Shown here: one piece after another, positions 11,544 to 24,675 of the stretch
Position numbering within the stretch: the stretch's first letter is position 1
How the letters are laid out: every line of letters starts with the position of its first letter
Assembly: GCA_030063045.1 (NCBI GenBank)
Contig: JAQSEB010000001.1
Span: 3,410,001 to 3,474,000 of the forward strand
DNA: 64,000 nucleotides
Source: Pratylenchus scribneri
Taxonomy: Eukaryota > Nematoda > Chromadorea > Rhabditida > Pratylenchidae
Direction: 5' to 3'
Position numbers and translations under genes: made by a program
The notes under the pieces: model-generated
Seen by the model: only the letters and a program-made list of their open reading frames with translations
Databases searched by the model: none
Told to the model about the DNA's origin: nothing

Positions 11544-12247
11544 TGCATTCGTGTAGTTTTGTCCTCAAGGCGAAAGCCAGAAATGAGCGCCTTGGGTTCG
11601 CCTTCCAAAAGAGAGCGGAGCAGATTGAGTTTATCCGCAGCTGTTCCGGACCTGGAGTTCGCAGCATTGCGAAAGCTTTCATAGAACTCGGGCCAGGTCC
11701 GTCGATCGCCCTTGAATGGACGGATGTGAAGGGTTGGAAGGGCATAAAGCGTGCCGAATGATGGTTGTGCTGCTGGTGCCTGGGCTGGGGCCACACCTTC
11801 TGGGATTGCGGCTGCCATTGCTTGTGCGTGAGCCAATTGTTCGGCTCTTTCTTCTTTTGACACTCTTGCTGTGTAGATTTTGATCTGTGCAGTCAAGTCA
11901 TGCTCAACTTCCTGGACTCGTGCCAGTTTTTCATATGCGGCTGCAACTGATTCGTCCACTTTTGACTTTTTGGTGAAAGCGGCGAAAAGCTCATTCTCTG
12001 CGTCAGAGTTTGCGCCCAGTTTCCGGGTTAAATCCGTAAACTGGTTGATGGCGGAGCTGATGTCTTCCAGCATTGTTCGCATGATCTTGATCTGATCCAT
12101 AGCCACTTCATGGGCCGCTTGGAACAATGCGAGATTCTCGAAGTTGGATTTAGTGTCGTCTGGCTTATAGCCAAGATCATCGACCTTTTTGGTCAGGGAG
12201 AATGCTTTGAGCGCATGGATAATCTTTTGTTGAATTGGCGCAGACAT
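11540..12247 (-). CDS. Gag-like N-terminal frame of the BEL/Pao element
   Basis: 235-codon frame at the 5' end of the element. It is largely helical and charged, with an Ala/Gln-rich hinge at about residues 140-165. It ends in a retrotransposon gag-type segment containing a WPEFYESF motif, normally part of capsid assembly. Its stop overlaps the ATG of the long frame by four bases (ATGA). The reading sense of gag continues in the long frame after a shift of one base in a short A run near 11,555-11,562. Immediately upstream the long frame is closed by a TGA, so the two frames meet only there. I cannot tell whether this is programmed -1 frameshifting or a one-base deletion. BEL elements often have one continuous gag-pol frame, which favours a deletion. 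Confidence 0.8.
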   Translation of the reverse strand: MSAPIQQKIIHALKAFSLTKKVDDLGYKPDDTKSNFENLALFQAAHEVAMDQIKIMRTMLEDISSAINQFTDLTRKLGANSDAENELFAAFTKKSKVDESVAAAYEKLARVQEVEHDLTAQIKIYTARVSKEERAEQLAHAQAMAAAIPEGVAPAQAPAAQPSFGTLYALPTLHIRPFKGDRRTWPEFYESFRNAANSRSGTAADKLNLLRSLLEGEPKALISGFRLEDKTTRMQ

Positions 12248-12654
12248 ATTTGCTTTTTGTCAATGGAAGAACGAGCAGAACGATTTGAACAAGTTGAAGA
12301 ACGAAGATGACGGGCAAAAAGTCAGATATGAAGATGAAGGGCAGCGAAGTTGAAGATGAAGATCAAAACTTGAAGAGCAGAGAAGATGAAGATGAAGGGC
12401 AGCGAAGACGGAGAACAAGACTTGAAGAGCAGCGAAGATGAAGATGAAGGGCAGCGAAGATGAAGAGCAAAGTTTTGAAGGGCAGCGAAGATGCAGCGGG
12501 CTGATTAGTTGAATCGCGCGGAGTCGCGATGGAGCAGCCCGGCGCTGTTACTAAGAAAACAAGTTTTCAATTCCCAAAAACTTTACTTCTTTTCCAGCAG
12601 ACGATCCCGTGCTCACGATGAACAATCCAATGGCAAGCAATGATCCTGGGCCTA

Positions 12655-12672
12655 GTCACGTCGGGGCCACCA
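12655..12672 (-). other. Putative primer-binding site of the BEL/Pao element
   Basis: Two bases inside the 5' LTR, the minus strand reads TGGTGGCCCCGACGTGAC. It starts with TGG, the complement of a tRNA CCA end, as expected for a minus-strand primer site. I did not match it to a particular tRNA. Confidence 0.55.
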
Positions 12673-12674
12673 AA

Positions 12675-13377
12675 TGTCGGATCCGGGGGTGAAGATCTGA
12701 CGTGCCGGGTTCGGAGCCGGCAAGTTGAGAGAAGATGAAGAAGGAGTTGACGGACAAGGGCCAGAAAGATCGACGACGAAGATGGGGGTCTAACGAGCGG
12801 GCACGCCAAATGGATGGGTCAATGGAGACGAATTGAGGGATTTGGGATAGGATTTGATCGGAGAGTCGGCTGGCGGACTGAATTGGGCAGTCGAACTTGG
12901 AAGTAGGAGGATTGAATTTACTTGACTTTTACTCTATTTAATTTATCTTTATCGCAATAGAAAATGATTGTGGGAACGAGCAAAAACTGAATGTTAGGAG
13001 GAGAAAACTGAACCGAGAAACTGAACAACCAATGGGACTTTTGGGTTGAATATAAGGAGCAGAATTCTAGTTTGGGACAGAAAATTTAATGATTGTGGGC
13101 GTTTCATGGAAATGGGAAAATGAAGCCAATCAAATAACAAAATTCTGCAAAATATGTCCATTTTGGGAATAGTTGGACTCAATGAACAAAGAAAGTGAGG
13201 GGAATTGGTCCAATTGGTTTGTTAATTGCGTGAGAGGAGAAAGATTAAACGAAACGAAAAGAAGAAAATAAGGGAAAATGGAACGGGGGAACTTTGTGGT
13301 TTGTGTATGACAGATTTTTCTGGCATTCGCGGACTTTCTTCTCACATCATTCATTCCATTTTCACATGTCCGCGACA
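12675..13377 (-). repeat. 5' LTR of the BEL/Pao element
   Basis: 703-bp copy matching 1,386-2,088. In element orientation this is the upstream LTR and should carry the promoter. It is followed (lower coordinates) by a tRNA-primer-like site and then a leader rich in GAAGATGAAG-type runs at about 12,290-12,500. Confidence 0.95.
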
Positions 13378-16300
13378 ATTAGATCAATAAATATATTTTA
13401 AAAATTTTTTAAACCCTGCAAAAATTTGCATATAGAGGGAAACTAGTAGAATTTGCTCGGAATATAATTTTAAAAAATTTTTAAACCCTGCAAAAATTTG
13501 CATATAGAGGGAAACTAGTCGAAATAGATCAATAAATATATTTTAAAATATTTTTAAACCCTGCAAAAATTTACATATTGAGGGAAATTAGTAGAATTAG
13601 ATCAATAAATATATTTTAAAAATTTTTTAAACCCTGCAAAAATTTACATATTGAGGGAAATTAGTAGAATTAGATCAATAAATATATTTTAAAAATTTTT
13701 TTAACCCTGCAAAAATTTACATATTGAGGGAAATTAGTAGAATTAGATCAATAAATATATTTTAAAAATTTTTTAAACCCTGCAAAAATTTGCATATTGA
13801 GGGAAATTAGTAGAATTAGATCAATAAATATATTTTAAAAATTTTTTAAACCCTGCAAAAATTTACATATTGAGGGAAATTAGTAGAATTAGATCAATAA
13901 ATATATTTTAAAATATTTTTAAACCCTGCAAAAATTTGCATATAGAGGGAAACTAGTAGAATTTGCTCGGAATATAATTTTAAAAAATTTTTAAACCCTG
14001 CAAAAATTTGCATATAGAGGGAAACTAGTAGAATTTGCTCGGAATATAATTTTAAAAAATTTTTAAACCCTGCAAAAATTTGCATATAGAGGGAAACTAG
14101 TAGAATTTGCTCGGAATATAATTTTAAAAAATTTTTAAACCTTGCAAAAATTTGCATATTGAGGGAAATTAGTCGAATTAGATCAATAAATATATTTTAA
14201 AATATTTTTAAACCCTGCAAAAATTTGCATATAGAGGGAAACTAGTCGAAATAGATCAATAAATATATTTTAAAATATTTTTAAACCCTGCAAAAATTTG
14301 CATATAGAGGGAAACTAGTCGAATTAGATCAATAAATATATTTTAAAATATTTTTAAACCCTGCAAAAATTTGCATATAGAGGGAAACTAGTCGAATTAG
14401 ATCAATAAATATATTTTAAAATATTTTTAAACCCTGCAAAATTTGCATATAGAGGGAAACTAGTCGAATTAGATCAATAAATATATTTTAAAATATTTTT
14501 AAACCCTGCAAAAATTTGCATATTGAGGGAAATTAGTCGAATTAGATCAATAAATATATTTTAAAAAATTTTTAAACCCTGCAAAAATTTACATATTGAG
14601 GGAAACTAGTCGAATTAGATCAATAAATATATTTTAAAAATTTTTTAAACACTGCAAAAATTTACATATTGAGGGAAATTAGTAGAATTAGATCAATAAA
14701 TATATTTTAAAAATTTTTTAAACCCTGCAAAAATTTACATATTGAGGGAAATTAGTAGAATTAGATCAATAAATATATTTTAAAAATTTTTTAAACCCTG
14801 CAAAAATTTACATATTGAGGGAAACTAGTCGAATTAGATCAATAAATATATTTTAAAAATTTTTTAAACCCTGCAAAAATTTACATATTGAGGGAAATTA
14901 GCCGAATTAGATCAATAAATATATTTTAAAAATTTTTTAAACCCTGCAAAAATTTACATATTGAGGGAAATTAGCCGAATTAGATCAATAAATATATTTT
15001 AAAAAATTTTTAAACCCTGCAAAAATTTGCATATAGAGGGAAACTAGTAGAATTTGCTCGGAATATAATTTTAAAAAATTTTTAAACCCTGCAAAAATTT
15101 GCATATAGAGGGAAACTAGTCGAAATAGATCAATAAATATATTTTAAAATATTTTTAAACCCTGCAAAAATTTGCATATAGAGGGAAACTAGTAGAATTT
15201 GCTCGGAATATAATTTTAAAAAATTTTTAAACCCTGCAAAAATTTGCATATAGAGGGAAACTAGTAGAATTTGCTCGGAATATAATTTTAAAAAATTTTT
15301 AAACCTTGCAAAAATTTGCATATTGAGGGAAATTAGTCGAATTAGATCAATAAATATATTTTAAAAATTTTTTAAACCCTGCAAAAATTTACATATTGAG
15401 GGAAACTAGTCGAATTAGATCAATAAATATATTTTAAAAATTTTTTAAACCCTGCAAAAATTTACATATTGAGGGAAATTAGTAGAATTAGATCAATAAA
15501 TATATTTTAAAAATTTTTTAAACCCTGCAAAAATTTACATATTGAGGGAAATTAGTAGAATTAGATCAATAAATATATTTTAAAAATTTTTTAAACCCTG
15601 CAAAAATTTGCATATAGAGGGAAACTAGTAGAATTTGCTCGGAATATAATTTTAAAAAATTTTTAAACCCTGCAAAAATTTGCATATTGAGGGAAATTAG
15701 TCGAATTAGATCAATAAATATATTTTAAAAATTTTTTAAACCCTGCAAAAATTTACATATTGAGGGAAATTAGTAGAATTTGCTCGGAATATAATTTTAA
15801 AAAATTTTTAAACCCTGCAAAAATTTGCATATAGAGGGAAACTAGTAGAATTTGCTCGGAATATAATTTTAAAAAATTTTTAAACCCTGCAAAAATTTGC
15901 ATATAGAGGGAAACTAGTAGAATTTGCTCGGAATATAATTTTAAAAAATTTTTAAACCTTGCAAAAATTTGCATATTGAGGGAAATTAGTCGAATTAGAT
16001 CAATAAATATATTTTAAAAATTTTTTAAACCCTGCAAAAATTTACATATTGAGGGAAACTAGTCTAATTAGATCAATAAATATATTTTAAAAATTTTTTA
16101 AACCCTGCAAAAATTTACATTTTGAGGGAAATTAGTAGAATTAGATCAATAAATATATTTTAAAAATTTTTTAAACCCTGCAAAAATTTACATATTGAGG
16201 GAAATTAGTAGAATTAGATCAATAAATATATTTTAAAAATTTTTTAAACCCTGCAAAAATTTGCATATAGAGGGAAACTAGTAGAATTTGCTCGGAATAT

Positions 16301-19300
16301 AATTTTAAAAAATTTTTAAACCCTGCAAAAATTTGCATATAGAGGGAAACTAGTCGAAATAGATCAATAAATATATTTTAAAATATTTTTAAACCCTGCA
16401 AAAATTTACATATTGAGGGAAATTAGTAGAATTAGATCAATAAATATATTTTAAAAATTTTTTAAACCCTGCAAAAATTTACATATTGAGGGAAATTAGT
16501 AGAATTAGATCAATAAATATATTTTAAAAATTTTTTTAACCCTGCAAAAATTTACATATTGAGGGAAATTAGTAGAATTAGATCAATAAATATATTTTAA
16601 AAATTTTTTAAACCCTGCAAAAATTTGCATATTGAGGGAAATTAGTAGAATTAGATCAATAAATATATTTTAAAAATTTTTTAAACCCTGCAAAAATTTA
16701 CATATTGAGGGAAATTAGTAGAATTAGATCAATAAATATATTTTAAAATATTTTTAAACCCTGCAAAAATTTGCATATAGAGGGAAACTAGTAGAATTTG
16801 CTCGGAATATAATTTTAAAAAATTTTTAAACCCTGCAAAAATTTGCATATAGAGGGAAACTAGTAGAATTTGCTCGGAATATAATTTTAAAAAATTTTTA
16901 AACCCTGCAAAAATTTGCATATAGAGGGAAACTAGTAGAATTTGCTCGGAATATAATTTTAAAAAATTTTTAAACCTTGCAAAAATTTGCATATTGAGGG
17001 AAATTAGTCGAATTAGATCAATAAATATATTTTAAAATATTTTTAAACCCTGCAAAAATTTGCATATAGAGGGAAACTAGTCGAAATAGATCAATAAATA
17101 TATTTTAAAATATTTTTAAACCCTGCAAAAATTTGCATATAGAGGGAAACTAGTCGAATTAGATCAATAAATATATTTTAAAATATTTTTAAACCCTGCA
17201 AAAATTTGCATATTGAGGGAAATTAGTCGAATTAGATCAATAAATATATTTTAAAAAATTTTTAAACCCTGCAAAAATTTACATATTGAGGGAAACTAGT
17301 CGAATTAGATCAATAAATATATTTTAAAAATTTTTTAAACACTGCAAAAATTTACATATTGAGGGAAATTAGTAGAATTAGATCAATAAATATATTTTAA
17401 AAATTTTTTAAACCCTGCAAAAATTTACATATTGAGGGAAATTAGTAGAATTAGATCAATAAATATATTTTAAAAATTTTTTAAACCCTGCAAAAATTTA
17501 CATATTGAGGGAAACTAGTCGAATTAGATCAATAAATATATTTTAAAAATTTTTTAAACCCTGCAAAAATTTACATATTGAGGGAAATTAGCCGAATTAG
17601 ATCAATAAATATATTTTAAAAATTTTTTAAACCCTGCAAAAATTTACATATTGAGGGAAATTAGCCGAATTAGATCAATAAATATATTTTAAAAAATTTT
17701 TAAACCCTGCAAAAATTTGCATATAGAGGGAAACTAGTAGAATTTGCTCGGAATATAATTTTAAAAAATTTTTAAACCCTGCAAAAATTTGCATATAGAG
17801 GGAAACTAGTCGAAATAGATCAATAAATATATTTTAAAATATTTTTAAACCCTGCAAAAATTTGCATATAGAGGGAAACTAGTAGAATTTGCTCGGAATA
17901 TAATTTTAAAAAATTTTTAAACCCTGCAAAAATTTGCATATAGAGGGAAACTAGTAGAATTTGCTCGGAATATAATTTTAAAAAATTTTTAAACCTTGCA
18001 AAAATTTGCATATTGAGGGAAATTAGTCGAATTAGATCAATAAATATATTTTAAAAATTTTTTAAACCCTGCAAAAATTTACATATTGAGGGAAACTAGT
18101 CGAATTAGATCAATAAATATATTTTAAAAATTTTTTAAACCCTGCAAAAATTTACATATTGAGGGAAATTAGTAGAATTAGATCAATAAATATATTTTAA
18201 AAATTTTTTAAACCCTGCAAAAATTTACATATTGAGGGAAATTAGTAGAATTAGATCAATAAATATATTTTAAAAATTTTTTAAACCCTGCAAAAATTTG
18301 CATATAGAGGGAAACTAGTAGAATTTGCTCGGAATATAATTTTAAAAAATTTTTAAACCCTGCAAAAATTTGCATATTGAGGGAAATTAGTCGAATTAGA
18401 TCAATAAATATATTTTAAAAAATTTTTAAACCCTGCAAAAATTTACATATTGAGGGAAACTAGTAGAATTTGCTCGGAATATAATTTTAAAAAATTTTTA
18501 AACCCTGCAAAAATTTGCATATAGAGGGAAACTAGTAGAATTTGCTCGGAATATAATTTTAAAAAATTTTTAAACCCTGCAAAAATTTGCATATAGAGGG
18601 AAACTAGTAGAATTTGCTCGGAATATAATTTTAAAAAATTTTTAAACCTTGCAAAAATTTGCATATTGAGGGAAATTAGTCGAATTAGATCAATAAATAT
18701 ATTTTAAAAATTTTTTAAACCCTGCAAAAATTTACATATTGAGGGAAATTAGTAGAATTAGATCAATAAATATATTTTAAAAATTTTTTAAACCCTGCAA
18801 AAATTTACATATTGAGGGAAATTAGTAGAATTTGCTCGGAATATAATTTTAAAAAATTTTTAAACCCTGCAAAAATTTGCATATAGAGGGAAACTAGTAG
18901 AATTTGCTCGGAATATAATTTTAAAAAATTTTTAAACCCTGCAAAAATTTGCATATAGAGGGAAACTAGTAGAATTTGCTCGGAATATAATTTTAAAAAA
19001 TTTTTAAACCTTGCAAAAATTTGCATATTGAGGGAAATTAGTCGAATTAGATCAATAAATATATTTTAAAAATTTTTTAAACCCTGCAAAAATTTACATA
19101 TTGAGGGAAACTAGTCGAATTAGATCAATAAATATATTTTAAAAATTTTTTAAACCCTGCAAAAATTTACATATTGAGTGAAATTAGTAGAATTAGATCA
19201 ATAAATATATTTTAAAAATTTTTTAAACCCTGCAAAAATTTACATATTGAGGGAAATTAATAGAATTAGATCAATAAATATATTTTAAAAATTTTTTAAA

Positions 19301-21883
19301 CCCTGCAAAAATTTGCATATAGAGGGAAACTAGTAGAATTTGCTCGGAATATAATTTTAAAAAATTTTTAAACCCTGCAAAAATTTGCATATAGAGGGAA
19401 ACTAGTCGAAATAGATCAATAAATATATTTTAAAATATTTTTAAACCTTGCAAAAATTTACATATTGAGGGAAATTAGTAGAATTAGATCAATAAATATA
19501 TTTTAAAAATTTTTTAAACCCTGCAAAAATTTACATATTGAGGGAAATTAGTAGAATTAGATCAATAAATATATTTTAAAAATTTTTTTAACCCTGCAAA
19601 AATTTACATATTGAGGGAAATTAGTAGAATTAGATCAATAAATATATTTTAAAAATTTTTTAAACCCTGCAAAAATTTGCATATTGAGGGAAATTAGTAG
19701 AATTAGATCAATAAATATATTTTAAAAATTTTTTAAACCCTGCAAAAATTTACATATTGAGGGAAATTAGTAGAATTAGATCAATAAATATATTTTAAAA
19801 TATTTTTAAACCCTGCAAAAATTTGCATATAGAGGGAAACTAGTCGAATTAGATCAATAAATATATTTTAAAATATTTTTAAACCCTGCAAAAATTTACA
19901 TATTGAGGGAAACTAGTCGAAATAGATCAATAAATATATTTTAAAATATTTTTAAACCCTGCAAAAATTTGCATATAGAGGGAAACTAGTAGAATTTGCT
20001 CGGAATATAATTTTAAAAAATTTTTAAACCCTGCAAAAATTTGCATATAGAGGGAAACTAGTAGAATTTGCTCGGAATATAATTTTAAAAAATTTTTAAA
20101 CCCTGCAAAAATTTGCATATAGAGGGAAACTAGTAGAATTTGCTCGGAATATAATTTTAAAAAATTTTTAAACCTTGCAAAAATTTGCATATTGAGGGAA
20201 ATTAGTCGAATTAGATCAATAAATATATTTTAAAATATTTTTAAACCCTGCAAAAATTTGCATATAGAGGGAAACTAGTCGAAATAGATCAATAAATATA
20301 TTTTAAAATATTTTTAAACCCTGCAAAAATTTGCATATAGAGGGAAACTAGTCGAATTAGATCAATAAATATATTTTAAAATATTTTTAAACCCTGCAAA
20401 AATTTGCATATAGAGGGAAACTAGTCGAATTAGATCAATAAATATATTTTAAAATATTTTTAAACCCTGCAAAAATTTGCATATAGAGGGAAACTAGTCG
20501 AATTAGATCAATAAATATATTTTAAAATATTTTTAAACCCTGCAAAAATTTGCATATAGAGGGAAACTAGTCGAATTAGATCAATAAATATATTTTAAAA
20601 TATTTTTAAACCCTGCAAAAATTTGCATATAGAGGGAAACTAGTCGAATTAGATCAATAAATATATTTTAAAAATTTTTTAAACCCTGCAAAAATTTACA
20701 TATAGAGGGAAACTAGTCGAAATAGATCAATAAATATATTTTAAAATATTTTTAAACCCTGCAAAAATTTACATATTAAGGGAAATTAGTAGAATTAGAT
20801 CAATAAATATATTTTAAAATATTTTTAAACCCTGCAAAAATTTGCATATAGAGGGAAACTAGTCGAATTAGATCAATAAATATATTTTAAAATATTTTTA
20901 AACCCTGCAAAAATTTACATATTGAGGGAAATTAGTAGAATTAGATCAATAAATATATTTTAAAAATTTTTTAAACCCTGCAAAAATTTACATATTGAGG
21001 GAAACTAGTCGAAATAGATCAATAAATATATTTTAAAATATTTTTAAACCCTGCAAAAATTTGCATATAGAGGGAAACTAGTCGAAATAGATCAATAAAT
21101 ATATTTTAAAATATTTTTAAACCCTGCAAAAATTTGCATATAGAGGGAAATTAGTAGAATTAGATCAATAAATATATTTTAAAAATTTTTTAAACCCTGC
21201 AAAAATTTACATATTGAGGGAAACTAGTCGAAATAGATCAATAAATATATTTTAAAATATTTTTAAACCCTGCAAAAATTTGCATATAGAGGGAAATTAG
21301 TAGAATTAGATCAATAAATATATTTTAAAATATTTTTAAACCCTGCAAAAATTTACATATTGAGGGAAATTAGTAGAATTAGATCAATAAATATATTTTA
21401 AAAATTTTTTAAACCCTGCAAAAATTTACATATTGAGGGAAATTAGTAGAATTAGATCAATAAATATATTTTAAAAATTTTTTAAACCCTGCAAAAATTT
21501 GCATATAGAGGGAAACTAGTAGAATTAGATCAATAAATATATTTTAAAAAATTTTTAAACCCTGCAAAAATTTGCATATAGAGGGAAACTAGTAGAATTT
21601 GCTCGGAATATAATTTTAAAAAATTTTTAAACCCTGCAAAAATTTGCATATTGAGGGAAATTAGTCGAATTAGATCAATAAATATATTTTAAAAAATTTT
21701 TAAACCCTGCAAAAATTTGCATATAGAGGGAAACTAGTAGAATTTGCTCGGAATATAATTTTAAAAAATTTTTAAACCCTGCAAAAATTTGCATATAGAG
21801 GGAAACTAGTAGAATTTGCTCGGAATATAATTTTAAAAAATTTTTAAACCCTGCAAAAATTTGCATATAGAGGGAAACTAGTA

Positions 21884-22807
21884 CAGGGTGGGGCAAAAGT
21901 TCTGCAAGTCTGTTTTTTTCAAATAAAATTTTAATGGATAAATACAATTTTTTCATTTTTGGTATAATAATAAATCATTATGCTCTTTGTTGGAATTATT
22001 AAAAGAATTGCGAATTTTAAGCCTTTCATTCGAGAGGCGGACTTGAATACATGTCCTCCTCAAGGCAGAAATGGTCGCACATTTTTTTAGGGGTTTTTAA
22101 TTTTTATCCTACTTTTAATTTCAAATTAAAAACTTTTAACTATATTTTCTAATAGCTTAAACACAGGGCCAATTAATATAAAAAAGAGAAATAAAAATAT
22201 TAAAAATTAAACAAATTAGCCTAGACGAACTTTTTGATACGAAAATGCAAAAATCGATGACTTGAAAATCCAAAATTTTCAAATTCTGAATTTCCTTGAC
22301 CATTTGTGTTCTTTCTGCCTAAATATTACTTTTCTATCTATTTTTATTAAAAAGGCAAATTTTGAGAAAAGCCACCCCATTTTAAAACTATTTTTGAGGG
22401 GCATTTATAGGCCGATTTTTGGGTTTTCCCATGGTCGCACGATTTTTTCAACATTTTTCTATGCCACTTTTTTATATTCAGGGTGGGATGCAAAATTTTT
22501 AGCAATTTATGAAGCCAAGATATAGATTTATTAATCCCGAAAATTTTATAAATTTTTATGTTCCCATTCTCGAGTTATGCCTTAAAGTATTTTTCGTCAA
22601 AAAGTGGATTTTCAGGTTCAAAATGAATGGACCTTTTTTTAAAAAATTATAAAATAATTTAGGGAATTGTTAATAGTCCAATTATAATTGATATAAGGGT
22701 AAAAGAGATTGAAGAATTCGAATTTGAAAAGAAAATTGGATAAATCTTAAATTTAAGACCTAAAATAATCATTCGAAAAAAACTTGCAGAACTTTTGCCC
22801 CACCCTG
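21884..22807. mobile_element. Tc1/mariner-like non-autonomous element, copy 1 (924 bp)
   Basis: Bounded by inverted repeats beginning CAGGGTGGGGCAAAAGTTCT (about 26 bp well matched) and flanked by TA on both sides. TA is the target duplication of Tc1/mariner elements. The interrupted monomer reads ACTAGTAGAATTT when the element is removed. No transposase is visible. The open frames inside (such as the 87-codon one at 22,262) have no recognisable domain. Confidence 0.9.
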
Positions 22808-23098
22808 TAGAATTTGCTCGGAATATAATTTTAAAAAATTTTTAAACCCTGCAAAAATTTGCATATAGAGGGAAACTAGTAGAATTTGCTCGGAATATAA
22901 TTTTAAAAAATTTTTAAACCCTGCAAAAATTTGCATATAGAGGGAAACTAGTCGAAATAGATCAATAAATATATTTTAAAATATTTTTAAACCCTGCAGA
23001 AATTTGCATATAGAGGGAAACTAGTAGAATTTGCTCGGAATATAATTTTAAAAAATTTTTAAACCCTGCAAAAATTTGCATATAGAGGGAAACTAGTA

Positions 23099-24022
23099 CA
23101 GGGTGGGGCAAAAGTTCTGCAAGTCTGTTTTTTTCAAATAAAATTTTAATGGATAAATACAATTTTTTCATTTTTGGTATAATAATAAATCATTATGCTC
23201 TTTGTTGGAATTATTAAAAGAATTGCGAATTTTAAGCCTTTCATTCGAGAGGCGGACTTGAATACATGTCCTCCTCAAGGCAGAAATGGTCGCACATTTT
23301 TTTAGGGGTTTTTAATTTTTATCCTACTTTTAATTTCAAATTAAAAACTTTTAACTATATTTTCTAATAGCTTAAACACAGGGCCAATTAATATAAAAAA
23401 GAGAAATAAAAATATTAAAAATTAAACAAATTAGCCTAGACGAACTTTTTGATACGAAAATGCAAAAATCGATGACTTGAAAATCCAAAATTTTCAAATT
23501 CTGAATTTCCTTGACCATTTGTGTTCTTTCTGCCTAAATATTACTTTTCTATCTATTTTTATTAAAAAGGCAAATTTTGAGAAAAGCCACCCCATTTTAA
23601 AACTATTTTTGAGGGGCATTTATAGGCCGATTTTTGGGTTTTCCCATGGTCGCACGATTTTTTCAACATTTTTCTATGCCACTTTTTTATATTCAGGGTG
23701 GGATGCAAAATTTTTAGCAATTTATGAAGCCAAGATATAGATTTATTAATCCCGAAAATTTTATAAATTTTCATGTTCCCATTCTCGAGTTATGCCTTAA
23801 AGTATTTTTCGTCAAAAAGTGGATTTTCAGGTTCAAAATGAATGGACCTTTTTTTAAAAAATTATAAAATAATTTAGGGAATTGTTAATAGTCCAATTAT
23901 AATTGATATAAGGGTAAAAGAGATTGAAGAATTCGAATTTGAAAAGAAAATTGGATAAATCTTAAATTTAAGACCTAAAATAATCATTCGAAAAAAACTT
24001 GCAGAACTTTTGCCCCACCCTG
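23099..24022. mobile_element. Tc1/mariner-like non-autonomous element, copy 2 (924 bp)
   Basis: Same length, termini, TA flanks and monomer position as the copy at 21,884. I noticed one base difference between the copies (T/C at about 22,556 versus 23,771). The identical insertion site in the monomer and the co-repeated flanks show that it spread with the satellite and not by independent transposition. Confidence 0.9.
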
Positions 24023-24675
24023 TAGAATTTGCTCGGAATATAATTTTAAAAAATTTTTAAACCCTGCAAAAATTTGCATATAGAGGGAAACTAGTAGAAT
24101 TTGCTCGGAATATAATTTTAAAAAATTTTTAAACCCTGCAAAAATTTGCATATAGAGGGAAACTAGTCGAAATAGATCAATAAATATATTTTAAAATATT
24201 TTTAAACCCTGCAGAAATTTGCATATAGAGGGAAACTAGTCGAAATAGATCAATAAATATATTTTAAAAAATTTTTAAACCCTGCAAAAATTTGCATATA
24301 GAGGGAAACTAGTAGAATTTGCTCGGAATATAATTTTAAAAAATTTTTAAACCCTGCAAAAATTTGCATATAGAGGGAAACTAGTAGAATTTGCTCGGAA
24401 TATAATTTTAAAAAATTTTTAAACCCTGCAAAAATTTGCATATTGAGGGAAATTAGTCGAATTAGATCAATAAATATATTTTAAAAAATTTTTAAACCCT
24501 GCAAAAATTTGCATATAGAGGGAAACTAGTAGAATTTGCTCGGAATATAATTTTAAAAAATTTTTAAACCCTGCAAAAATTTGCATATAGAGGGAAACTA
24601 GTAGAATTTGCTCGGAATATAATTTTAAAAAATTTTTAAACCCTGCAAAAATTTGCATATAGAGGGAAACTAGTA

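Larger units (their letters stand above)
1386..13377 (-). mobile_element. Complete BEL/Pao-type LTR retrotransposon with envelope-like region
   Basis: Two 703-bp direct repeats (1,386-2,088 and 12,675-13,377) bound an internal region read on the minus strand. The order is gag, zinc knuckles, aspartic protease, reverse transcriptase, RNase H, integrase, then an envelope-like region. RNase H preceding integrase, together with the YVDN active site and the C-terminal integrase-associated domain, is typical of BEL/Pao. The element begins TGTCG and ends CGACA. The flanks are ATTA on both sides, giving a 4-bp target duplication (5 bp, AATTA, if the last A of the LTR is counted as flank). It is inserted in a satellite monomer. 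I see no difference between the LTRs by eye, which indicates a recent insertion. Confidence 0.95.

Noticed and set aside
22262..22525. 87-codon frame repeated in the three 924-bp elements as a transposase remnant
   Set aside because: No DDE/D or helix-turn-helix signature. It is repeated only because the elements are copies of each other.
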